The notes under the pieces: generated by a model
Database searches by the model: none
What the model was told of the DNA's origin: nothing
The model's input: only the letters and a program-made list of their open reading frames with translations
NCBI RefSeq assembly: GCF_963576675.1
Contig: NC_088918.1
Coordinates: 56,501,501 to 56,565,500 of the forward strand
DNA length: 64,000 nucleotides
From: Euphorbia lathyris
Taxonomy: Eukaryota; Streptophyta; Magnoliopsida; Malpighiales; Euphorbiaceae
Reading direction: 5' to 3'
Program-made: the position numbers and the translations under genes
Shown here: positions 10,325 through 21,147 of the stretch, in pieces
How positions within the stretch are numbered: position 1 is the first letter of the stretch
Layout: each line of letters starts with the position of its first letter

Positions 10325-11049
10325 TCATGCCCCCTTTGCATGCTCTTTACTCCATCTCTTGGGAGTTTCATTGAATACTGTCATTTTGCTGATGTATTGC
10401 TCATCAATATGTTCTTGCCCTCGAAATGACTCCTCACTGAGGGGCTCTACCAGCAGCACAAATATATGCCACAACGGCTAAAAAATATATTTTTAAATTA
10501 GATTAGTGTCATGGATAGTTGTGTAGCAAAGAAATATATAAAAATAGTGGCAAATCTAACCGTGGCAACGAGATAGGAAGGGCAAGCAAGGAGCTGGGGA
10601 AGATAGATCATCCCCAAAGGACTAATATTAGGATGATAAATCATAGTACTGAAGCAAAACTGAGAATATCAATAATTTGATCGGTTTATATGCATAGTAT
10701 TATATGTAACATTGCAATGCATTAATAAGGTTTGTGTTATTACAATTGGAGGTGTGGAGGGGAACCGAAGAGGGAACCGAATTTCGATTTGGTATACACC
10801 TCCTTCATAATGGGTGCATTGAGGGCCTTTTATCATGAAAGACCATTTTAGTCGGTCTCCATTCAAAGGACATGCTAGTAGAAAAGCATGAATTAGAAAA
10901 AAAATAAAAAGAAGAATAACGCACAACTTCCTGGGTGAAACGACAAGTGAGATACCTCGACAATTGAGGAGCCACCTAGGTTTCTCCTGTCGGAGTTTGT
11001 CCAACTCCAACTGTGAGCGCATATGGAGGAGTTCAATATCGGACTGCAT
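10325..11049 (-). pseudogene. Ubiquitin-conjugating enzyme (E2) gene fragment, catalytic Cys lost
   Basis: Three UBC-fold pieces follow in order on the minus strand. About 10880-10735 gives LKWSFMIKGP and HYEGGVYQIEIRFP..PSTPP (beta-sheet core). 10648 to about 10560 starts after a good CAG acceptor and gives TMIYHPNISPLG. 10477-10325 starts after a TAG acceptor, gives LLVEPLSEES and ends at TGA (10325-10327). In E2 enzymes the catalytic Cys lies just after HPNI..xG.IC; here that codon is TAT (Tyr, 10603-10605). The sequence around the active site has also lost the usual LDIL..W pattern. Introns are retained, so this is a DNA-level copy, not a processed one. The stretch 11049-10950 may be a poor remnant of the first helix. 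The E2 subfamily cannot be assigned. Confidence 0.75.
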
Positions 11050-11129
11050 TGTATGCTTAGGGTATACTAGTTTATGAACTGTTTTAAGTTTATGGTATAC
11101 CCCAAATTGAAGAAGTTGTTTTATTTATA

Positions 11130-11384
11130 GTGGTTATAGCATGCTTTTCAATAAAAGTTGGGTTGTCACCGACTTTTTCATGTATAAGGACTTTAATTTG
11201 AGTTGAAACCCAGCTGCGTTGGTCTCATTCGCAACCTCCCTCAAAACCTCATTCGAGAGATATAGAAACATCGTCGAGAGTGCCATTTTATACAGTTGCT
11301 TCTATGATCCTCTGTCATAGAATCAGGTTTTTTCTCAATTCCTCCAAGTGCCTCCTCCCAACTGTTTTGGATGAGTATGACATG
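11130..11384 (-). pseudogene. Copia element D, gag continuation beyond insertion X
   Basis: The minus strand encodes a Copia gag (UBN2-type) stretch: SWEEALGGIEKKPDSMTED, then after a one-base frame change LSNEVLREVANETNAAGF and LKSLYMKKS. It joins in frame with the gag start at 35804-35881 if element X and one copy of its target site are taken out. So it is the same gag, split by X. Below about 11130 gag similarity fades and the E2 fragment begins. Confidence 0.8.
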
Positions 11385-12519
11385 TGATAGGGGTCGAAAA
11401 CCCCTATCTTTAGGTATTGTTTTTAGGATGGTTTTGTTTGGTTTTCATTCAATAAGCGAGCAATTCTCGCACTTTTATGCATATGTGTGTGTTAGTTAGT
11501 TGTAGTATATGTTTTATTTACTTTTGTAGTTTCTGCCCGATTTCTGATTGTTTTCAGGCAGATATTGCCAAAATAGCACACACGTGAACTGCCAATTATT
11601 TATTTTGGCTGATTGATCCACCAAATGTCGCACCAAACAGAGTTTTTACTCAAATCTAACGACAGGTGGGTCAATTTAGCCTTTTGGACTGACGTCGTTT
11701 GGAGTTTATGTGTGTGTGCAGGTCAAAACAGGATCAATTTTGGGCGAAAATTGCGTCTCGGGGACCCCAGCAGTCGCTCGGCGAATTGGGCATTTTGAGC
11801 CCACCGAACTGGCCTCTACAAGCCAGCCCGGTGAGCTGGCCTTGCCAGTGCGGAGGGCCAGCTCGATGACCTGGCCTACGGAAATTAGTCTTTTGACTAA
11901 TTCCCGGTCCCACGACTTCACGTTTGCATCCCCACTCTTCCACCTACATCAGGAAACAAATCAGATTAGGTTTAGGCATTAAATTGCAGCTATAAATAGA
12001 ACATTGTATTTGTATTTTAGAATATCCTTGAATTTTGTAAAGAAACCCTAGCCTCCATCTTTGAAGAATCTTCACCTTCCTCCCGCCTGCCATTGAAGAA
12101 CATAATCTTTGCGTTCCACGAAGATTATTCAAGGCTCTATACTTCAAGTCCTAGGAAGACGTCTGCATTGGTCGACAGGTTCCCTGAAAGGGATTTCTTC
12201 TCTTTTATATTCTGTTTGCCTCTGATCCATTCTATGAATCCTAGGCTAATTGTATCATCGTGACAAACACATTCTTCATCTTTAATATTAATTCAAGTTC
12301 TTATTTTGTTCAATTGATTGCTTTATTTAATCTTTGTCTTACGCTTTGCCTTTCTGGTTTAGCTCATTCATAAATCCAAATAATTACTTGTCACATATTG
12401 CGAGCTGAATCTGACCTAGTCAAAGTCTATAAGATTGCCAACCTTATAGAAGATTATGCCCAAATTTCTGAGCCTTGGAGCTTCTTTCGGCCTTACAAGG
12501 GAATCACACGCTAGGAACC

Positions 12520-13327
12520 TGATAACAACCCAAATTATTCTTGAATAAGGAATAAGGGAAAATTAATAGAAATAATGGCAAACCATTATTCCTTCTAAAA
12601 GAGATATTTATACATGATTAATGTGGAATTAATGATAATTAATGCAGGGGAGAATATGCAAATAATGAGGAAAAGGAAGGAGTCTCTAGCATTATGCCAC
12701 GCCACGTGGACCATGGTGAGATACGCCATAACGAGATACACCCGATGAGAGCGAGTAGCGGAGACCCGCCATAGCTCTCAAGGAGAGCGTACATACGCCT
12801 TGACGGATCAAAGAATACGAAAAGGGATATTCATCTTACTGACAGAATATTATCCCAAGGACCAAAAGGGATATTCACCTTGAGAACGCCGCAAGAAGAA
12901 CCGGATGGAGGATCTCCACGGTTCAGCTCAGTGAGATCCGCTGGCGAACCTATGAGGCGAATCTCCTCTTTCACCTGATTCATCACAGTAACGGCTAACC
13001 GCCGACTCGGCCATAAAGACCATTAATGAGCTATCAATTAGCTAACCGCCAGGTTAAGGGTAACCAGTAACCGCCAGCTTAAAGGTAACCAGTAACCGCC
13101 ATTAATGGAGCATTAATGGAGACCTTCTAGTTGTTGAAGGTTACGACTTCCTAGCTATATATAGCCTACATCCCTAGGGTATCAAGGTACACTTTTACTT
13201 ACCCTTTGTCAATTCAGTTTGCTCTCTTGATCTTCCTTACTGACTTTGGCATCGGAGTGTCCCCGGCCGATCCCAACGGCGCCTCACAGGGACGTGCTCC
13301 GATCAAGGATTTTTTCCCGAGTTATCA
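12520..13327 (+). repeat. Element A 5' LTR
   Basis: 808 bp, TGATAAC...GTTATCA. TATA-like CTATATATAG at 13155-13164. The downstream part (CGGAGTGTCCCCGGCCGATC near 13254) resembles leader sequence common in Tat-type Gypsy LTRs. The base after the LTR starts TTGGTGCGG, a possible but unassigned primer-binding site. Confidence 0.95.
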
Positions 13328-15274
13328 ATTGGTGCGGTGAAGGTGGATCTCTAACAAACAGAAGATCACAAAATCTTGATTGTATAGAGTTTCACAAAGA
13401 ACAAAACAATGGAGTCAACAGAATAGAAATCACAATCTCAAACTTTGGCTCAATAAGTACAACAAATCTATCCAAACATACAGTTCTCCATATATTGGTG
13501 GGAAAGAGTTTTCTACATTAAATCTGAAATTTTATGATGAAAAAGATAAGTTTCCTCCCATTTCTTATTCCATTTTTAATTAAAGAAAATTGAGATCCCT
13601 CACTCTTATAAAGTGCTATGAATGTCATTACATGTTATTATGATAAATCTAATAAACTATGAAAGATGAAGTCATAGACACAAATCTTTCATTAAATCTT
13701 GCATGCTTACTATGCCCTCATATTTTTATGCATGACAAGTGTAATATGATATTATCATTGAATTAGTACAAACGCATGTATAAGACCCGTAATCTTGGGA
13801 TTTACAAAAAAATTCATCCATTCAATGTGATTTTGTCATTTGATATTAAAATATCACAAAAGGGCTCATGTAATTACAAATGATTTAGATTTGGTCGGTC
13901 TTTTGGATGAACATGCATATAACTATTAGAAGAAATTATAAAAAAATCATATTTGGTTTTTCCTTGTACAATTCACCATCTATATATGGCTTTTCTCCTA
14001 TATAGTACTTTTAATATCAGAAATTCATATTTTTGAATATTGTTTTGTCAAATAGTTATTTCATTCCCTTTTTTACAATGATATGTCTATTCATATAAAA
14101 ACTGTTTATTTGACATTGTTAGAATTTCTGTTACCAACACAAGAGACTTGAAAATATTGAGTCTATTTGTGATTATCCTGTAATTGTCCCTAACTATTAA
14201 GGCCATTATGGGCTGATGAATTACCAAATTGGATAAACAAAACTTTCATGTCCTAAGCTAGCTACAAAATAGTGCAAGTGTCGGTTTCGGATCAGAACAT
14301 TAATTTATGCAAAGTTCTTAGGATATACATGAGAGTTTCTTAGAGATTGTTTGGATGATGGCATATGAAGGTATGTGAGGATAAATTTTGGGTAATTTTT
14401 CATACACCCCAAATTGGAGGATAATCATGGTACATGTATTTTTCTTCCAAAATTACCCTTTCTCCTTTATTTTATTCGTACAAATGAAATGATATAAGAG
14501 TAATTTTATATATAACTATTAAATCACCACTTACCTTTCTTTAATTACACCTCATTCAAATGAGGCTTTAATGATCTCTGAATGCCATTAATGTATGGAT
14601 GCACAATATTAATTGCAAGTAAATAGCAACTATGTAAGATATCTTACCCAATATAGAATGCCATAACTTTTATGACGTTTAAAATAAATATGCTATCTTG
14701 GATATTAATGCGCATTGAAATACAAAAGGACATTATTCTTAAACCATTCTCATTATGGTTATTTATTAAGAATTCATTATGATATTCATGTGCAGTAGCA
14801 ATCTTTATGGTTATGACCGTTATACGTGATATTATTATTAAAACAAGCACGATTAAAATTCTATTATGAATTTGTTTGACATATAATATTTACTCGGTTT
14901 TATCCTTTGACTAAGTTCATTCTAGAGTCAGGGACCAACGCGAAGGAATTATTAAGTTGATTCCAAGATGAATTAAAAATTCCATAAAGAGACATTGCAT
15001 CATACATGATATTTGCCAACAAGGCAAATGCAAACATTCTTTTGCTATGAAGTATGTTCCATGGATCAAGCCATTGATCCCCCAAGGTAAGTGAATATAG
15101 CTTTTATGACTTACCACAATCTTTTAATAATGGACATAGCATGCCCCACTTCTGGAGTTCTTTCAGTGCTAACCCACAGGTACAAGGGAGTTGCTAATAC
15201 TACAACCAGTGCAAACACTAATATGAAAAATAAAGCTCAATCCAAAGAAGTGTATATGCAGAGTCACTTCAGAA
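13328..15274 (+). other. Element A internal non-coding region
   Basis: About 1.9 kb of AT-rich DNA downstream of the 5' LTR. Short ORFs on either strand show no family resemblance. Nothing else recognised. Confidence 0.6.
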
Positions 15275-15790
15275 AAATTCCTTGACTATGTCATTGGCCA
15301 AAAAGGAGTTAGAGCAAATCCAGATAAAATAAAAAACCTTGCGAGGAAAAAGGTGAAAAGAGCGCCTAAATAAAAGCCATGCGAGGAAAAAAGGTGAAAA
15401 GAGCGCCTAAATAAAAGCCATGCGAGGAAAAAGGTGAAAAGAGCGCCTATTTGAAAACCCCACAATGGGTGAGAAAGATCCAGAGGTTGAACGGGCGGAT
15501 CATCATACTAGAAAGATTGTCAACAAGCATATCAAGGTATAAAACAATTCCTAGCAGAACCACCCTTGATGAGCAGACCAATCTGAAGGGGAGACCTGCA
15601 TTTGTATCAATCTGTCATGGATAAAGATATGTGCACCGTGGTTATTTAAGAAGAAGAAGGTCAGCAGTTCTCCATCTATTATGTTAGCAAAATGTTGAAG
15701 GATGCGGAGACAAGATATCAGAAGTTAGATAAAATGGCTCCCACGGTTGTGACAACATCCATCCGCGTTAAACCATATCTCCAAGCATAA
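15275..15790 (+). pseudogene. Gypsy RT end and RNase H fragment, upstream of gag
   Basis: 15286-15333 encodes the RT block FLDYVIGQKGVRANPDKIKN. Three tandem copies of a roughly 40-bp unit follow (about 15340-15450), then the connection region (KIQRLNGRIIIL, about 15473), and GQQFSIYYVSKMLKDAETRY of RNase H (about 15660-15720). Frames shift several times. In a normal Gypsy element this lies after gag and protease; here it lies before them. Confidence 0.75.
15340..15450 (+). repeat. Tandem repeat, about 40 bp x 3
   Basis: The unit GCGAGGAAAAAGGTGAAAAG plus about 20 more bases is repeated three times with little change inside the decayed RT/RNase H segment. Confidence 0.85.
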
Positions 15791-15929
15791 CCTCAACATG
15801 ATCGAGATCAAGATCAAGAACCGGCTTCACCATCATGATTCAACATTGAACACACGAATGATGAGATTGAAAGGCGAGTGCATGCCGCTCTATATAGACA
15901 AGAGAACAATGCAGAAAGGTACGCCATCA

Positions 15930-16200
15930 AGTTAACACGAATTCGCCATTCACAGCACGGATCCTGGGGTACGAAGCGGACAGAATGTTTAAAGCTTCCA
16001 ACTTGCCACAATATAAAAGAAAAGATTCAATATAAGCGGGACATTACATATCCCGAACCCAAAGGAGGGGAGCATGTAACCGTTGGAAGAAACGCCAAAG
16101 CGTACTACAGGTTGGCCACCACACTGAAGCTTGCTGGGAGCTGGCAAACTAGATAGCTTTGTCCAGAATAACAAATAACAAGATGACAAGCGGAAGACAG
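15930..16200 (+). pseudogene. Gypsy gag fragment
   Basis: The segment encodes NSPFTARILGYEADRMFKAS (from about 15941), typical of the start of the Gypsy gag core. It then has VGHHTEACWELANQIA (about 16115-16165), the end of the GH..ECW zinc-knuckle-like region that precedes protease in Tat-type elements. Most of the gag body between them is deleted and the frame is broken. Confidence 0.65.
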
Positions 16201-16379
16201 ATCCCAAAAATAAATTCAAAAGTGTCATTAATGTCATAGCAGATGGACTAGTGTATCAGCCACCCGTGGAAAGAGCAAAAATATCTGCTCTGGATAAAAC
16301 ATCCCTCCATTGCTCCTTTTACAGAAACAGGTCCAGTAATCTCTCCACATACAGATGCGTTGACAATTGAAGGATGGGA

Positions 16380-16945
16380 GATGAAATGAAGCGAGTAATG
16401 GTAGACACGGGCAGTTCTTGCAATGTCATCACCATAGGTGCATTCGCCAAACTAAAGGTTGATCTGATCCAAATAGAAACAACCATTGTTGACATCATTG
16501 GAGTGACAGGTCACACTATCCAGACTAAGGGCCAGAGGTTGCAGCCCTAATTTCCATTCGTCGTCTGACAATGTACATTCTCACCAGCAAAGGAGGAGTA
16601 ATGATTAGCGGGAACCAAAAGGTGGCTAAAGGGACTTATACTCGGCGTCACTATCAATCCGCCCACAATCCAAAGAGGACGAAGGTGAGAAATATTAACT
16701 TGTCACTACAGCTTTGGGCGACACAGAAACGCTCCTTATTGCTGATGGAAAGCGGGTGCGGATCGCCAAAGGATTAAAACTTGAGATCAAAGAGGATGTT
16801 AAAAAAGTTCTCATTGAGTCTGAAAGCGTATTTACATAGGAGAATGAGATCCCCACAGGAGTAAGCCCAGATGTGATTACTCATAAGTTAAACATCATTG
16901 AGGATGCGGTTCTAGTTGCTCAGAAAAGATGGAACCATGGGCCTA
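16380..16945 (+). pseudogene. Gypsy protease and start of reverse transcriptase
   Basis: KRVMVDTGSSCNVITIGAF (about 16388-16445) is a retroviral-type aspartic protease active site (DTGSS). ISGNQKVAKGTY (about 16605-16640) and SPDVITHKLNI (about 16866-16900) mark the linker and start of RT in Gypsy pol. Frames are broken between the blocks. No integrase was found anywhere in the element. Confidence 0.75.
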
Positions 16946-17079
16946 AAAATCAGTATTTTTACATATTCTTATATGTGCATTAAACTGTTATAGTATCCTA
17001 TATTTTATAATTTATTCTTTCTCGCCATACTTCTTATATTCATTTGCCTAGCTTTTAGTGCTGATATACGCCCAGTGGC

Positions 17080-17490
17080 TGGCGAATGAAAAGTTCCACA
17101 GGCGGATCAATTACCTCAAAGATAGGACAATTGATCCCATCACGGGCGGATCCCCTTTCCACAAAGATAAGAAGCACAGACCCTCAGGAGCTTTCAAATG
17201 AGCTCAACTCTCTCCTCAAAGACAGGAAAAGGATTGACCACCATCAAAAGCGGGTTAAAATCGTCTCAAACATGAGATCATTACACCCTCAACTTTCTCC
17301 TCAAAGATAGGAGAACACTCTCATGGGCGGATCCATCTTTAGATGATCACCATTCGAGAAAGAGTTAAAACATTCCTTGGACGCAAGGACTTTACACTCT
17401 CTCACTCCCTTCCCAAAGAAGGGTTCACAAGTCCTACGGGCGGATCGCTTCACCTCAAAGATAGGTAGCAAGTTGATCCCCTAGGCAGCT
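17080..17490 (+). repeat. Degenerate repeats with GGCGGATC and CTCAAAGATAGG motifs
   Basis: The phrase pair GGGCGGATC ... CTCAAAGATAGGA recurs irregularly at roughly 50-100 bp spacing (e.g. 17100, 17145, 17295, 17325, 17440). Related phrases continue at 18180-18500. Non-coding spacer between pol remnants and 3' LTR. Confidence 0.55.
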
Positions 17491-17669
17491 TTACTTCCTC
17501 TAGAAGGAATAGAATAGCTTCTAAACCTTCACAAAGGTTCACACATTGGGGTACGGCTGGCCACCTACCCTAAACAATCGGAGAAATCCTAAACCAGATT
17601 CTAGAAAATTACTTGCTAAAAGATATAATGCATTAGTAAAAATAGTTCTGGAAAGCAAAGGGTTCATCC

Positions 17670-18140
17670 AAATAATAAAGCCTCATCTTCATCTCCAAGT
17701 AATGAAGCCTCGTCTTCATCTCCAAATAATGAAGCCTCATCTTCATCTCCAAATAATGAAGCCTCGTCTTCATCTCCAAATAATGAAGCCTCGTCTTCAT
17801 CTCCAAGTAATGAAGCCTCATCTTCATCTCCAAATAATGAAGCCTCGTCTTCATCTCCAAGTAATGAAGCCTCGTCTTCATCTCCAAATAATGAAGCCTC
17901 GTCTTCATCTCCAAGTAATGAAGCCTCGTCTTCATCTCCAAACAATGAAGCCTCGTCTTCATCCAATTAATGAAGCCTCGTCTTCATCCAATCAATGAAG
18001 CTTCGTCTTCATCCAATTAATGAAGCCTCGTCTTCATCCAATTAATGAAGCCTCGTCTTCATCCAATCAATGAAGCCTCGTCTTCATCCAATTAATGAAG
18101 CCTCGTCTTCATCCAATTAATGAAGCCTCGTCTTCATCAT
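17670..18140 (+). repeat. Minisatellite: 27-bp x about 10, then 25-bp x about 7-8
   Basis: The 27-bp unit AATGAAGCCTCGTCTTCATC + TCCAAAT (or TCCAAGT) runs to about 17945. It then changes to a shorter 25-bp unit lacking TC, with TTAATGAAGCCTCGTCTTC-type phrases, to about 18140. Because 27 is a multiple of three, long ORFs appear on both strands here; they are by-products of the repeat and not genes. Confidence 0.92.
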
Positions 18141-18536
18141 AGAAATAACAAAGTCTCGCCTCCACAAAATGCACAAAAGTCCCTAAATGGCTGATCATTC
18201 TTACTGATCCCTAAGGGCGGGTCATTCTCCTCAATATGGCAGAACTGAAGAAAAGAAGTCCCTAAAGGCGAATCATAATCCTATGGGGTAGGAACAAATG
18301 GTCCCATAAAGGGCAAGTTATTCCTTTCTAAAGGAAATATAACTCTCAAGAAGCCCCTAGAGGCTAACAATGTATACGGTTGGCCACCTATCCACGAAGA
18401 AGCAAAATCCCCTAAAAGCGTATCATATCCATATATGATCCCCCATCTAGGGCGGGTCCACTTTCCTCCAAGATAGAAAAATAAAACACCATTTAGACAG
18501 CCCTAAAGAGCTTTTTATACCTTTAGGGGGGGCTTC

Positions 18537-19344
18537 TGATAACAACCCAAATTATTCTTGAATAAGGAATAAGGGAAAATTAATAGAAATAATGGCAAAC
18601 CATTATTCCTTCTAAAAGAGATATTTATACATGATTAATGTGGAATTAATGATAATTAATGCAGGGGAGAATATGCAAATAATGAGGAAAAGGAAGGAGT
18701 CTCTAGCATTATACCACGCCACGTGGACCATGGCGAGATACGCCATAACGAGATACGCCCGATGAGAGCGAGTAGCGGAGACCCGGCATAGCTCTCAAGG
18801 AGAGCGTACATACGCCTTGACGGATCAATGAATACGAAAAGGGATATTCATCTTACTGACAGAATATTATCCCAAGGACCAAAATGGATATTCACCTTGA
18901 GAACGCCGCAAGAAGAACCGGATGGCGGATCTCCACGGTTCAGCTCAGTGAGATCCGCTGGCGAACCTATGAGGCGAATCTCCTCTTTCACCTGATTCAT
19001 CATAGTAACGGCTAACCGCCGACTCGGCCATAAAGACCATTAATGAGCTATCAATTAGTTAACCGCCAGGTTAAAGGTAACCAGTAACCGCCAGCTTAAA
19101 GGTAACCAGTAACCGCCATTAATGGAGCATTAATGGAGACCTTCTAGTTGCTGAAGGTTACGACTTCCTAGCTATATATAGCCTACATCCCTAGGCTATC
19201 AAGGTACACTTTTACTTACCCTTTGTCAATTCAATTTGCTCTCTTGATCTTCCTTACTGACTTTGGCATCGGAGTGTCCCCGGCCGATCCCAACGGTGCC
19301 TCACAGGGACGTGCTCCGATCAAGGATTTTTTCCCGAGTTATCA
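18537..19344 (+). repeat. Element A 3' LTR
   Basis: 808 bp; pairs with the 5' LTR with about 14 substitutions by eye. TATA-like CTATATATAG at 19172-19181. Confidence 0.95.
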
Positions 19345-19584
19345 GAACCATAAAAGGATAAATAGGGTTAAACGCCTTAGGCAAAAGTGACTCAGATTAG
19401 GTTAACAGTTGGTTGATAAAATAGATTGAATTTGATATTATCGTATCACCACGCTTCACCTCAGGTTAATTACATTATTTAAGGATCACTTAGGAGTAGA
19501 ATAACTTAATTAGGAGTAGCTTTAATCTAATTAGGATTAGTTTAACTTAAACAAACTCATTCTCAAACCCCCCAGAGCCTAGAT

Positions 19585-20742
19585 TGTTGAAACACCTTTC
19601 CACATGATTTTGATTTAACAAAATTATTTAAGTTAATCTCATGATTAAGACAATTAAATTTAAGTGCTTTGATTTAATTGTACTAATGAGTTTGTTCAAT
19701 ATTGAGTAAAGTTTACTAACGAGAACAGGAACTAAGTGTTCAATAAGAAAGACAAAACGAAGTCAGCATGAGCAAAGACACACAGCAGAAGTTGAGTAAA
19801 ATGTAACTCAGCCTTGTTAAAAGAAAAGTCTTCTTCAGAATAACGCTTGAAGGCTAAGCCGACCGAAGAAGCTGAGTGGAATGTAACTCAGCATAGATAA
19901 AGAAATAAAGTGAAGGCAAAGCCGAACAATCAAGCTGAGTATTCGTCAGGACAGCGCCAATGATCTGTTGACTAGAAGACAAAGTCCGACAAAGGTCTGC
20001 ACCAATTCAGAAGCCTCGGAATTACACCAAGAGGCCTTTTCGAGACGCATGGATCGCCCGTCATTTGGAAAGAAGACAAACCTCGCGTTAGAAGACGAAC
20101 CTAGCGCAAGAAGACGAAAGTGGCAAGCCTGATGCCTGCTAAAATCAGACGACGGGATTGGCCTGCGATTCTGAATGCTGACCAATGAATGACGCAAGAA
20201 GACCGTTTGAATTCAACGGATATGTCCGAATTCAAATCATTGAAGCTTCAGATTTTGCTTTAAAAGGACAAGTTCATCACTTGGATCCTTTGCCGAATTA
20301 AAAAAAGAAAAAAGACAAGCAAGATCTTCACTAAGTTAAAAGATCCAAAAGAGAAGCTGTCTAATTAGAAAAAGAAATTTCTTACACCCAATTCCAATCA
20401 TAGTGTAAAAGTCTAGAGTGAATTTGTATTCATCTAAAGTGTTCTTCATTTAGAGAGAACAATCTTGTATCAACTATAAAGGTTAGAAGAGTGGAGCTGA
20501 GTACTCAGTTTTAGTACTCAGTGGTAGAGAAAATCTGAGTGTTCGGTTATAGCGCTCAGTAGGATTGAGTAGATGAATAGAGGACGGTACTCTTGCATAC
20601 GCAATTGCTTTGTAAAGGCTTTGTGCTCTACCTTTAAAGAGCTCAGTAGTGGATTGAAAAAGCCCGGAGGGATTCTGGGGACTGGACGTAGGCGGTGAGG
20701 CCGAACTAGGGTAAGACTGCTGAGTAATCTCTAACTCTTCTC

Positions 20743-20803
<61 letters not shown>

Positions 20804-21084
20804 TGCTAGCTTAAACTACTCAGTATATAATCTGAAAAAGCCGACGCTGAGTAATTAGAGTGCTGAGTTGGAAACTGACCAAAGTGTTATTTCCCAACTC
20901 ACAAGTGAAACAGTTCTAGTCAGCTTCTGACTAAAGCTGTCTTACACTACGCTCAGCCTTGCTGACCTGAAACTGAGTGAAGTTATTTAAAGGATTAAAT
21001 TAAGTCAGCATAATTAAGCGAAAAAGTTACATTAGTTCCTAATCCCCCTTGGAACTAATCCTATTACATTACACGGGACCAACA
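19585..21084 (+). repeat. Element B 5' LTR
   Basis: 1500 bp. Where the 3' LTR has CTATAAAAGG (34831-34840), this LTR has CTTTAAAAGG (20258-20267), so its probable TATA box is mutated. It contains a long TA microsatellite (about 20745-20795). CTGAGT/ACTCAG and GTCAGC/GCTGAC words are very dense in it. Confidence 0.94.
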
Positions 21085-21086
21085 AG

Positions 21087-21098
21087 TGGTATCAGAGC
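21087..21098 (+). other. Primer-binding site of element B
   Basis: TGGTATCAGAGC, complementary to the 3' end of initiator methionyl tRNA, two bases after the LTR end, as usual for Copia elements. Confidence 0.93.
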
Positions 21099-21147
21099 TC
21101 AGTAGTTCACTATTCAAGATAAAACTATCTTGAGCTGATCCTTGTAA

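Larger units (their letters stand above)
12520..19344 (+). mobile_element. Element A: Gypsy-derived LTR retrotransposon with rearranged interior
   Basis: The two LTRs are 808 bp each (12520-13327 and 18537-19344), both beginning TGATAAC and ending GTTATCA. The exact 5-bp target duplication GAACC lies at 12515-12519 and 19345-19349. A purine tract TTTAGGGGGGG lies just before the 3' LTR. The interior holds only decayed fragments of gag, protease, RT and RNase H in an abnormal order, plus minisatellites. By eye the LTRs differ at about 14 of 808 positions without length change, so the insertion is young although its coding region is dead. It must have moved with proteins supplied in trans. Confidence 0.95.

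Noticed and set aside
11706..12147. Short ORFs in the left piece of element X
   Set aside because: They lie inside a probable LTR and overlap on both strands without family resemblance.
17633..17998. Overlapping long ORFs on both strands with nine-residue repeats
   Set aside because: They are produced by the 27-bp minisatellite, whose unit length is a multiple of three. No conserved domain, and they lie in the non-coding tail of element A.
19946..20197. ORFs in the element B LTRs (also 34519-34808)
   Set aside because: They lie wholly inside LTR sequence, upstream of the TATA box, and differ between the two LTRs by substitutions expected of non-coding DNA.
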